Shown here: positions 14,850 through 22,163 of the stretch, piece after piece | Position numbering within the stretch: position 1 is the first letter of the stretch | How the letters are laid out: each line of letters starts with the position of its first letter | Origin: a virus | Reading direction: 5' to 3' (one strand) | DNA length: 64,000 nucleotides | IMG/VR virus record: IMGVR_UViG_3300036979_001044 | Location: 1-64,000 of that record | The notes under the pieces: model-generated | The model's input: only the letters and a program-made list of their open reading frames with translations | Told to the model about the DNA's origin: nothing | Database searches by the model: none | Translations under genes and position numbers: made by a program

Positions 14850-16557
14850 GGCGTGCTCCTTTGTTAAGTAGTAGGTCAGTCAACTCCCGCATGACTACCC
14901 CCGGAAGCGCCGAAATTTTTTTCAGCACCACCGAACACGGATAAAATTCCTCCACTGATGAGTCATTGATGCCAATGCCGATCACCTCGATTCCCGCCTC
15001 GATGATCCGCTCCACTATTTGTTTCAGATACCGGCACTCAGTGCGCATATACTCGGCACCCTGCGGGCGCCCATCTGATCCAACAATCAAAATCTTTCTG
15101 CGCTCGGGTCGCGCAGCAAGTCTCCGGGCTGCCCAAAGTACGCACTCCCCATCCCGGTTAGCCGCCGTTCCGTTGATCGCGCAGATAGCGCGTCCATCGG
15201 TTCCAGAAAATGGGACAAGTACCATTCGGTTGTCGATCTCAACGGTACGACTAAATCTCTGCAAATCCTCCCCACGGTCCTTGGCCTGGCGTACCCGATT
15301 CACTAGCTCTGCCGGAGGAATCATCCCCGTATTGAACCCGAGAACCTCGTGAGGGACCTGGGAGCGGAGCAATGCCTCGTGAAAGGCCACTGCCGCCAAT
15401 CGAGCAAGATAGCTCTTAGACCCCGCAATCCCCGATCGACCCATCGAACCGGAACAATCCCAGAGCAAGGATACCGCGCAGTCCAGTGCCTCCCCCTCCT
15501 CGCGTCGAGAGAACACTCGATCATCTTCCGAGCCCAGGTACCAACCGGGCAGTTTACGTCGATCCCACTTACGCCCTTTCCGCGCTCCTCCCACCCAGCG
15601 CACCTGAGCGCGATCAGCCAAGGCCAACTCCAACATGGTGCTCATGCTGCCGATGTACTCAGCGACCTCGGTTCGTGTTTCCCGATAGACCTTGGACCAA
15701 TCCAACCGCTCCTTGGCAGTAAAAACATGATCGAAGTCAAACTCGGTAGAGTAGACCAAGTATTCTTCAGGGTCGCCTTTTTCTGGAACGAATTTTTCCG
15801 AACAATCGTTGAACAGCCACTCGGCATCACAACGCGGAACGTCCCCCATCAGCAACTCACCCAGGAATTCCATTCCGCGCGATCCTTCCTCCTTGGCGCC
15901 CCACTCCTTCGGAATCCCCACATTAGGAATTTCTGGAACTTTTTCTGGAACTGGCGGGAGAGGTAACAAAATCTTGTCGGCAATCTTTTGCGCCAATACT
16001 ACCGCCGATTCCGTGCTGTCTACCCGGTCCGCGCAAGATAGTTCAGTCGAGATCGATCTCACCAAATCCCCGATCTCTGGATCAGCGCAAAACCGCCCCA
16101 ACGTCCTCCCATCTCGGGAGCAGCACGATATCGCAAAAAGGAGCTTTGAAGCGATCGAGATCGCCGCCCACTGCCCCTGCACCTTGGCGCAAACTCGCTC
16201 AGTCAGATTGGACAGATTTTCTGCGCAGCCGCGATAAACTATTCCCATCTTCCGTTCGATCCAAGCATCTTCGATCGCATTCCAGAAAGATCGCACCGGT
16301 TCGCGCAATCGACTCGTCCGATCAAACTCAGTAAACAACAGATGCGCGCATTCGTGATCCAAAAACCCGTCCAGTACCTCGGACAGCGCCGCCAACTCCT
16401 TGCTGGAAAGATTGGGCAGAACGATTTCCCTCGCCGCACTATCCACGTAAGCCAGAGACCCTTCCACCCGCACACGCACACCGTACTGGCGGGTGATCAT
16501 CCGAGCAATTCGCTCAGCAGTGGATTCCAATGCAGCTTCAGTGGGGAGCAGAGGCAT
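14815..16557 (-). CDS. cobT: CobT-like VWA-domain protein
   Basis: 580 aa. The N-terminal part has HECAH at 68-72 (an H-E-x-x-H type zinc site usual in CobT relatives) and EDAWIERKM at about 98-106. A Pro/Glu-rich linker follows. A C-terminal von Willebrand A domain has the MIDAS motif DCSGSMG at 367-373, with a strand ILIVGSDG later. In bacteria CobT pairs with the AAA+ CobS; the CobS-like gene lies 0.6 kb upstream in the same operon. In phages the pair is likely a remodelling machine rather than cobalt chelatase, because no CobN is visible. Confidence 0.8.
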   Translation of the reverse strand: MPLLPTEAALESTAERIARMITRQYGVRVRVEGSLAYVDSAAREIVLPNLSSKELAALSEVLDGFLDHECAHLLFTEFDRTSRLREPVRSFWNAIEDAWIERKMGIVYRGCAENLSNLTERVCAKVQGQWAAISIASKLLFAISCCSRDGRTLGRFCADPEIGDLVRSISTELSCADRVDSTESAVVLAQKIADKILLPLPPVPEKVPEIPNVGIPKEWGAKEEGSRGMEFLGELLMGDVPRCDAEWLFNDCSEKFVPEKGDPEEYLVYSTEFDFDHVFTAKERLDWSKVYRETRTEVAEYIGSMSTMLELALADRAQVRWVGGARKGRKWDRRKLPGWYLGSEDDRVFSRREEGEALDCAVSLLWDCSGSMGRSGIAGSKSYLARLAAVAFHEALLRSQVPHEVLGFNTGMIPPAELVNRVRQAKDRGEDLQRFSRTVEIDNRMVLVPFSGTDGRAICAINGTAANRDGECVLWAARRLAARPERRKILIVGSDGRPQGAEYMRTECRYLKQIVERIIEAGIEVIGIGINDSSVEEFYPCSVVLKKISALPGVVMRELTDLLLNKGARRGSATREATDY

Positions 16558-16564
16558 AAAACGC

Positions 16565-17131
16565 TCAGTTCACAAGTTGTTTGGGTGGATTCTGATTCTC
16601 AAGAATGAACTTTTGCCCCTTGGCACACTGGGTAAGCCCTGGGCAAACAAAACACTCCTCCCCAGGATCATGCCCAGTCTCCCCAAGTGTATCGTCCATT
16701 TTCTGAGTCATCAGCGTATCCAAATTCAGCCAAGCGCGTTCCGTTTCCGCCACACAACTGAACAGTAGCGCCAAAGATCCAGGAGTAAGGCCCAAGGAAC
16801 GTAGCGCCGGCCGCACACGGGCCAGCTCCCATCCCATCCGGAATCGCAAAAAGTTAAATTTAGAATAGGTGTACCAGGACGAAAAAATCGGGGACTCCTG
16901 ATCCGCGGTACCGATTATCTTGTTAAATTCCTCCCGATTGTAGAGTGAGACCTCTTTCGGATCGAAAGGTATTGGGACCTTATTCCTCTTGGCCTGTTCC
17001 ACAATCTTCGCAAGAAGTCGTTGCGCCCACTGCGTTGCAGTCACCTTGCAATCAGTTACCACCATAAGCACCGGGATAACATATTCCCCATTCCGCGCCA
17101 CCATGAACCACTCTTCCTTGTATAGTTCCAC
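16565..17131 (-). CDS. hypothetical protein between the CobS- and CobT-like genes
   Basis: About 188 aa from GTG 17131, immediately after the CobS-like stop codon. The start is strand-like (YVIPVLMVVTDCKVTATQWA), then helical, and the C-terminal part has a C-x2-C-x5-C motif (ECFVCPGLTQC). Being placed between the AAA+ and VWA partners suggests it is part of the same complex or its substrate adaptor. Function unknown. Confidence 0.6.
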   Translation of the reverse strand: MELYKEEWFMVARNGEYVIPVLMVVTDCKVTATQWAQRLLAKIVEQAKRNKVPIPFDPKEVSLYNREEFNKIIGTADQESPIFSSWYTYSKFNFLRFRMGWELARVRPALRSLGLTPGSLALLFSCVAETERAWLNLDTLMTQKMDDTLGETGHDPGEECFVCPGLTQCAKGQKFILENQNPPKQLVN

Positions 17132-17132
17132 G

Positions 17133-18053
17133 TCATTTCCCTTTCTTGACCCCAAAATATCTCTGCACCACCCCCTCCAGCACCCGGTAATCGTCCTCCG
17201 CCAGCTTGTTCAAAACGGTAAGTTTGGCCGCCCGTAAAGGATGAAACCTGGTCATGGCCTGAGCCCATTGCAGGCACCGCCGGGTCGAGAAGGAACAGGC
17301 GATGCGATCGTTGGACAGATCTTTGCGCGCCTCCTGCGCTATACGCACGATGGCCTCTACAAAATCCATATCCAGGTTGGGAACCCTAGCATGGATCACC
17401 TGCTCCTCTATCGCGACATCCATGGGCCCGACATGGATCACCACCCCAAATCGATCCAGCGTAGCCTCGTTCATCCTGGCCATTGTCCCGGTGTAGAGCA
17501 GTCGATTCCTGGATGCAATCCCCACCGAATTAGCAGTAGCGAAAAAACGAAACGCAGGATGGGGTTTGATCACCGTTCCTTCGGTGTCTTCCAGCACGAG
17601 CTTGCCACCTTCTTCCAGCAGTTGCTGGAGGCAAAAGAGCACCGGCTGGAGAGCCGCGTCGATCTCGTCAACCAGGAACCAGTAGCCACGCTCGACCGCA
17701 AGCGGAAGCGGGCCCGGGCGAAAGGTCAACGTCCTTGTCCCGTCCTCGGCGAGCGTCGGGTAGTCGCGACCCAGGAGCACAGTGGTATCGCTTTCCCCGT
17801 GCATGTTCATCCGTCGCAGAGGCCGATTGAGCTGGGCGGCGAGCTGCTCGATGACCGAACTTTTCCCGGTGCCGGTATCTCCGACCAGCAAACAGTTGAC
17901 CCCCTCCTCCAGGCAATAAGCGATCTCCTCCACCAGGTCCTTTCGAAAATGGTATTCAGAGATCACCGGCGGAATCAGCGAGTGCTCGATCCCTTCCACC
18001 CGATCGAGGTAAATTCCCGTTCCCGGAATCTCATGCTTTACGACTTGCACCAT
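17133..18053 (-). CDS. cobS: CobS/MoxR-like AAA+ ATPase
   Basis: 306 aa; the ATG at 18053 is 6 nt after GAGGAG. Walker A GDTGTGKSS is at 58-66, Walker B LVDEID at 127-132, then a sensor strand FRFFATANS and an arginine-finger region (TLDRF). This is the MoxR/CobS group, which works with VWA-domain partners to remodel proteins or insert metals. It is the first gene after a likely promoter-operator (18079-18107) and an upstream terminator, so it heads its own transcription unit with the following genes. Confidence 0.87.
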   Translation of the reverse strand: MVQVVKHEIPGTGIYLDRVEGIEHSLIPPVISEYHFRKDLVEEIAYCLEEGVNCLLVGDTGTGKSSVIEQLAAQLNRPLRRMNMHGESDTTVLLGRDYPTLAEDGTRTLTFRPGPLPLAVERGYWFLVDEIDAALQPVLFCLQQLLEEGGKLVLEDTEGTVIKPHPAFRFFATANSVGIASRNRLLYTGTMARMNEATLDRFGVVIHVGPMDVAIEEQVIHARVPNLDMDFVEAIVRIAQEARKDLSNDRIACSFSTRRCLQWAQAMTRFHPLRAAKLTVLNKLAEDDYRVLEGVVQRYFGVKKGK

Positions 18054-18078
18054 GGTTGACTCCTCGCAGAGATATTCC

Positions 18079-18107
18079 CCAATACGGCAGCATGCCGTAT
18101 TTGTCAA
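18079..18107 (-). promoter_or_regulatory. sigma70-type promoter for the CobS operon
   Basis: On the minus strand TTGACA (18107-18102) is followed after 17 nt by TATTGG (18084-18079), a good -35 and a weak -10. The element lies between the terminator at 18111-18146 and the cobS-like start, about 25 nt upstream of the gene. The 17-nt spacer lies entirely within a 21-bp palindrome, so a repressor could block it. Confidence 0.55.
18081..18101. promoter_or_regulatory. palindromic operator AATACGGCA-GCA-TGCCGTATT
   Basis: Perfect 9-bp arms around a 3-nt centre, sitting in the promoter spacer. A related dyad (TACGGCA-ATA-TGCCGCA) occurs at 19026-19040 inside the primase gene, and a half-site lies at 25626-25633. 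The ribbon-helix-helix protein encoded just upstream is an obvious candidate to bind it, which is inference. Confidence 0.55.
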
Positions 18108-18110
18108 TGC

Positions 18111-18146
18111 AAAAAAGAGCATTTGTTTCTACAAAAATAAATGCTC
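18111..18146 (-). terminator. Rho-independent terminator after the RHH gene
   Basis: Minus-strand stem GAGCATTT / AAATGCTC (arms 18139-18146 and 18117-18124) followed at once by TTTTTT (18116-18111). It lies directly downstream of the ribbon-helix-helix gene and just before the CobS promoter, separating two transcription units. Confidence 0.8.
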
Positions 18147-18160
18147 CCAAAACCGCTCGT

Positions 18161-18415
18161 TTACAGGGTCTTTGCAATCTCGGCGAGGATTTTCTGGAAC
18201 AGATCTTGGACGATCATGATTAATTGTTTGCGCTGCTTGATCCTAACCAGCGGGGACAGTTGCAGCGTCAACAACCCCGCCGCAAGGACGAAAAAAGCGT
18301 TCTTAGGAATGCCCAACGCCACGCAGACCTCATCTACTTTGTCCAGCAACTCGGGTGGGAATCGAAGGTCAGTTTTGATCCTCCCCTCCATGGTCCCCAA
18401 CAAAGACTTCTTCAT
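18161..18415 (-). CDS. ribbon-helix-helix DNA-binding protein, 84 aa
   Basis: Residues 10-50 fit an Arc/CopG-type ribbon-helix-helix: a basic beta strand (RIKTDLRFP), then helix PELLDKVDEVCVALG and helix IPKNAFFVLAAGLL. A second helical stretch follows. Strong AAAGGAG ribosome-binding site 7 nt before the ATG. Such dimers bind short palindromes. The gene is followed by a terminator and a promoter that contains a 21-bp palindrome, suggesting it regulates the cobS operon or itself. Confidence 0.65.
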   Translation of the reverse strand: MKKSLLGTMEGRIKTDLRFPPELLDKVDEVCVALGIPKNAFFVLAAGLLTLQLSPLVRIKQRKQLIMIVQDLFQKILAEIAKTL

Positions 18416-18435
18416 GCCCGCTCTCCTTTCAACCG

Positions 18436-19455
18436 CTACAACGTCCCCAATCGGGACACCTGCCCGATGGGCTGTGCCGTCCGCCTGAAGGCCTCCAGCT
18501 CGTTCCGGCTGTACTCCCCTGGGTCTCCCTGGGGAAGCCGCACCACCCGCACGTCAAAGAGCCCAGCGAGCTTGGGAGCAGCCTGGACCATCTCTGGCCA
18601 AGCCCCCATCGGCTCGTTCTCGCTCGGCCCATCCCACATCAGATCCACCGCCCGCACCCCGGCCTGGCGGAGCTTGAGCATCTGCACCAGCGTGATCTTC
18701 TTCCCGAAGGTCGCCACCGCCGAGGGCCCGCTATGAATACAATCTATCGGGCCCTCGACAATGGCCACCCGCGGAAAATTCCGCGCTACATCCAGATTCA
18801 TCAGCACCTCCCCGGATGTTGCCATCCCCGCCGTCGCCGGAGGATTGAGCGCTTTCTGGAACCGTTCTCCGGGAGCTGGTTCCCACATCGCCCTAGCCTG
18901 GTAGTACACCATGCGACTGCCCTCGTACACGGGAAACAAAACCCGATTGGCGTAGCGCCCACTGGAACACCAGAAAAGACCGAACGCCCGCACATCTTCT
19001 TCCATTATACCGCGTTTCTGAAGATACGGCAATATGCCGCATATTGGCGTAGCCCCTGGGGGCGGGGGAATAATCGGTAGTACCGGAAGATCAAAAGATT
19101 GCGGTAACTGATCCAGCGGAGCATCACTGCGCATCCATGCCGCCTCGCCAAGCAGCCCCGCCTGGGAGCGCACCAGCTCCGCCGCTTGCTCGCGGCCGAT
19201 TCCTTCCAGCATGGAGATGAGCCCCAGAAGTCCCCCAGCCCCGCGCACTGCCCGGCGTTGCCCGGTGGTGTAGTCGATGGCGAACTCCTCGCAGACCCAA
19301 CAATGCCAAGTGCGCCGCTGGGTGTTCACGGTCAGTTTGTTCTTCCCGCAATTGGGGCACCGGATCAACCACTCATCAGCCTGCAATCGACGAGCTGAAA
19401 ATCTTTCGAGGTATGCCGCCAGATCAAATCTGTCGATCGCTTCCCATTGGGTCAT
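18436..19455 (-). CDS. DnaG-type primase with zinc finger and TOPRIM domain
   Basis: 339 aa. The N-terminal zinc-binding domain has C33, C36, C52 and C55 (CPNCG, then HCWVC). The TOPRIM domain has IVEGPIDCI (Glu233) and VDLMWDG (Asp270/274). A Pro-rich linker at about 125-135 separates the two. It makes RNA primers for lagging-strand synthesis. Its start overlaps the helicase stop (ATGA), so primase and helicase are coupled, as in many phage primosomes. Confidence 0.85.
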   Translation of the reverse strand: MTQWEAIDRFDLAAYLERFSARRLQADEWLIRCPNCGKNKLTVNTQRRTWHCWVCEEFAIDYTTGQRRAVRGAGGLLGLISMLEGIGREQAAELVRSQAGLLGEAAWMRSDAPLDQLPQSFDLPVLPIIPPPPGATPICGILPYLQKRGIMEEDVRAFGLFWCSSGRYANRVLFPVYEGSRMVYYQARAMWEPAPGERFQKALNPPATAGMATSGEVLMNLDVARNFPRVAIVEGPIDCIHSGPSAVATFGKKITLVQMLKLRQAGVRAVDLMWDGPSENEPMGAWPEMVQAAPKLAGLFDVRVVRLPQGDPGEYSRNELEAFRRTAQPIGQVSRLGTL

Positions 19456-20912
19456 ATCGGTGCCCTCAGCTGGCTTGGGTTGGGGGGTTTGACGTATCCA
19501 AGCGGCACCACCGGGGCCACTCCAGCCACCGCGCCGATCGGAAGATTTCCAGAAAAAGATCCAGCCGAGGCAATGGTCATCCGCTGAAAGTCGGCGTAGA
19601 CCAGGATCACCTGCCCGGCGGCGTTGTCTCGGTACAACTCAGCGAAAAGCCGCGCCTGCTTGCACTGCCGTTCTTCCTGAGTCTGGTTGATGGTTCCCAG
19701 GAAGTCGGCCACGCGGACCTTGTCGTAGCAGTCGGCTATTTTCCGGCTCTGCAACACCTCGGTGCTGGTCTCCAGATCCTCCTTGGGCCGTTGCGCCTGG
19801 GAAGCCGTCCAGAGCGCGTACCCACGGTTGGACAAGGTCTTCAGGTCGCGAAAAGCCGACCGCTGCACCTCTACCTCGGTGTGCAAGTGCTCCTCCCGAG
19901 CCCGCAACAAATCACCGTAGTCGACAATCAGGGCGTCGGGGTCCCAGTTGAAGCGCTGTTTCAGTTCCCGCATCTCCTCCTGAATATCAGCGACCGAATA
20001 GGTCCACCGTTCAGTGAGACCTCGGATGATGAGCTTCTGGCGGTATGCCTGGTATTCGTACTGAAGCCGTTGCCAGGAGTCAGTGGTCAAGGAACCATCT
20101 TTGATCCGGCTATACTCCTCCTGCGCGAAAATCGAGTCGTAGCGGTTCTCGACCATCCGCCGAGAACCCTCCAGCACGAAATGGAGAACCTTGAAGTCCC
20201 CGCGACGGACCGCCTGAGCCCCATGATTAACCAGGAGGGTACTCTTGCCTCGTTTCGGATAGGCAATCCACACCCCCATCTCGCCTTTGCGTAATCCACC
20301 AGCCAGAATATGGTCCAGTTCAGGGATTCCAGTTGGGACCGCATCCGTAAGTGATCCATCTCCCATCCGATGCGCCATGCGCTGAGGAAGCTCCTCGAAG
20401 AAAAAGCTGCGGTCGACCGTATCCCATTGGCTATGAAAGATCTGATCCATGGCCTGGTACATCGACTTGTAACTCTGATCGACGTTGCCCGCGTTGAAAA
20501 ATGCCTTTGACTCGTGGAATGCGGCCACGAACAAGTGCCGCTTGATGAAATCGATGACCGTATCTCGAAGCCACTTCTCCGCCGATAGATCAGCCTCCAT
20601 CACCCGCTCCAGAGTGAGCCGAAAGAATTCCCTGGCCCGAACGTCAAGGGATCGGGTGTATTCACAGACCAACCGCAACGAAGGCATGCTCTCATAGCGC
20701 TGGCGGTACTCCTGCATCCGCGCGAATGCCCAACCGTAAACCTCATTTTCAAAATAGCCCGGTTGCAAATGCGGCATCACCGCGCTGGCAAAAGAGACAT
20801 CCTGCGCCAGAAGCTTGAGCAGGCTCGCCTGGTAGTCGACTCCGAAAGGAAAGCGATCCCCCGCTGAAGGAACCCCCGCCGAAGCGGGCACCGGGGTTCG
20901 CTCAATTGGCAT
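19452..20912 (-). CDS. dnaB: DnaB-like replicative helicase
   Basis: 486 aa with an N-terminal helical domain and a C-terminal RecA-fold motor. Walker A is AYPKRGKST at 217-225; the usual first Gly is Ala. Walker B is ALIVDYGDL with Asp331, and a sensor strand YALWTASQAQRP follows at about 360-371. The C-terminal ~45 residues are Gly/Val/Pro-rich and likely flexible. It unwinds the fork and recruits the primase encoded directly downstream. Confidence 0.87.
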   Translation of the reverse strand: MPIERTPVPASAGVPSAGDRFPFGVDYQASLLKLLAQDVSFASAVMPHLQPGYFENEVYGWAFARMQEYRQRYESMPSLRLVCEYTRSLDVRAREFFRLTLERVMEADLSAEKWLRDTVIDFIKRHLFVAAFHESKAFFNAGNVDQSYKSMYQAMDQIFHSQWDTVDRSFFFEELPQRMAHRMGDGSLTDAVPTGIPELDHILAGGLRKGEMGVWIAYPKRGKSTLLVNHGAQAVRRGDFKVLHFVLEGSRRMVENRYDSIFAQEEYSRIKDGSLTTDSWQRLQYEYQAYRQKLIIRGLTERWTYSVADIQEEMRELKQRFNWDPDALIVDYGDLLRAREEHLHTEVEVQRSAFRDLKTLSNRGYALWTASQAQRPKEDLETSTEVLQSRKIADCYDKVRVADFLGTINQTQEERQCKQARLFAELYRDNAAGQVILVYADFQRMTIASAGSFSGNLPIGAVAGVAPVVPLGYVKPPNPSQLRAPI

Positions 20913-21540
20913 ACCGGTTGACTCCCATCCGAGCTACGTTCTGGGCCTGGGCGGAAGTGATCTCTCCACGGCGCAAAGCCAGGATGTCGAAGTTCACCAG
21001 TCCAATCAGTTCCTGCGCGCAAGCCACCTGAGCAGAGCAACTCTTACAAACGTGGCTGCGCGGGTGGTACCCATACGTCTGGGAGGAAATCCCCACGCGG
21101 CACCGGTCGACCTGCCCGCGCGCCACGAGCGACCCTTTTAGCAGCTCCACGCCGTAACTCAAATCTCGATTGGGGTCCCAGCTGTGCTCTAGCCCGACGG
21201 CCTCCGTCGCGTTAGCCGTCTCGCAAAGTCTTTTCTGGAAAAAATCGTACCCCTTCCAACCCGCATAGCCGGGAAGAGCTTTCTCGGAGAGCAGATTGGT
21301 CCGATTGCAGCCCGGCGGGAAGAGCCACCGCCGCCGGGCGAAGAGATAGTACAGCCATTGCCGGGGTGGAACCAGTTTACCTCGGCACCAGGAGACCAGC
21401 TCCTCCAGCACCTGTCGGTGCGCTTCGGTGAACCGGGGTTCCTTCAGGTGTGCTCCACGGTTGCGCAAATTCTGGAAATGCGCGGTCTGTCGGCGGTAAT
21501 GGCAATAGTCCGAAAATAGCTGCCGGATCAGGTCTGACAT
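20902..21540 (-). CDS. hypothetical protein with a cysteine cluster, next to the helicase
   Basis: 212 aa; its stop overlaps the helicase start by 11 nt. Rich in Arg, Trp and Tyr in the first half. A C-terminal C-x2-C-x5-C motif (HVCKSCSAQVACAQE) resembles that in the gene between cobS and cobT. The position before dnaB is where helicase-loader or ssDNA-annealing factors often sit, but I see no sequence proof. Confidence 0.55.
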   Translation of the reverse strand: MSDLIRQLFSDYCHYRRQTAHFQNLRNRGAHLKEPRFTEAHRQVLEELVSWCRGKLVPPRQWLYYLFARRRWLFPPGCNRTNLLSEKALPGYAGWKGYDFFQKRLCETANATEAVGLEHSWDPNRDLSYGVELLKGSLVARGQVDRCRVGISSQTYGYHPRSHVCKSCSAQVACAQELIGLVNFDILALRRGEITSAQAQNVARMGVNRYAN

Positions 21541-21573
21541 GCTCGCTCTCCACGTCTACCTGTTTTGGCGTCG

Positions 21574-21987
21574 CTAACGCGATACCGTGTCTAGTCTCCA
21601 GGCGGGATCGCGTTCCACGATCTGGCGGATCAAGTACCGCACCACCTGCTCCATTTCATCCAGCTCCAGATTTTCTCCCTTGGCCACGGGTACCTCCACC
21701 GGCACGCCCAGCGTCGGGTCCAACAGTGACTCGATGCGCCCGGTAACTATCGCCCTACGATGGTCCCGATAGCATGCGATGAGCTGGATCAGGCTGTCAA
21801 CACCCCCTGGAAAAGGTAAAGAATCCACCAGCTCTAGCGCGTCGAAGATGAGCCAGCGGCGACCAGTCTCTCGCAACCACGACTTCAGATGCTGCGGATC
21901 GGACATCGAAACCCGCTGCACGCAGTCGTATTTCTCTTTACAGTCCAGCCCTTGGATATCAGGGCGCAGCACCACTTTCTCCGCCAT
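21574..21987 (-). CDS. hypothetical protein, 137 aa
   Basis: Good GGAG ribosome-binding site. It contains a strand RWLIFDALELVDSLPF that looks like a buried beta strand followed by acidic residues, and a second strand RRAIVTGRIESLL, as in a fragment of a P-loop or nucleotide-binding fold without a visible Walker A. The C-terminus is acidic then basic helix. No family recognised. Confidence 0.5.
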   Translation of the reverse strand: MAEKVVLRPDIQGLDCKEKYDCVQRVSMSDPQHLKSWLRETGRRWLIFDALELVDSLPFPGGVDSLIQLIACYRDHRRAIVTGRIESLLDPTLGVPVEVPVAKGENLELDEMEQVVRYLIRQIVERDPAWRLDTVSR

Positions 21988-22025
21988 AAAACTCCGCTCC
22001 TTTCCAGAAATGGGCGCAAGCCCGC

Positions 22026-22062
22026 AAAAAAGCAGGGCCCCGAGCGGGAATACTCGGAGCCC
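22026..22062 (-). terminator. Rho-independent terminator downstream of the UvsW-like helicase
   Basis: Minus strand: GGGCTCCGAG (22062-22053), loop TATTCCCG, then CTCGGGGCCC (22044-22035), a 10-bp stem with one G-U pair, followed by TGC and TTTTTT (22031-22026). It stands about 70 nt after promoter-like element B, so it ends either the helicase operon or a short RNA from that promoter. Confidence 0.8.
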
Positions 22063-22125
22063 TGGGGCGTGACCAACGCAATCCGTAGTAGTGCGAGGTC
22101 ACGGTACCATACGCCGGCGTACCCA
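22026..22125 (-). ncRNA. candidate ~100-nt structured RNA
   Basis: Between promoter-like element B and a strong terminator there is no reading frame of note. The minus strand can form three hairpins: a 12-bp palindrome TACGCCGGCGTA (22110-22121), a stem CGTGACC/GGTCACG with a 22-nt loop (22068-22103), and the terminator stem. Boundaries are estimated from the -10 and the T-run. It could be a free small RNA or an attenuating leader for the gene at 21574-21987. Confidence 0.4.
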
Positions 22126-22131
22126 GCACCT

Positions 22132-22163
22132 GTTAAATACTGGCGGAGAGGTTATTTTGCTAA
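22132..22163 (-). promoter_or_regulatory. promoter-like element B
   Basis: Same blocks and spacing as element A at 9103-9134: TTAGCAA, 11 nt, then CGCCAGTATTTAAC on the minus strand. The TTAGCAA part lies within the last codons of the UvsW-like helicase. It is followed by the candidate small RNA and terminator. Confidence 0.5.
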
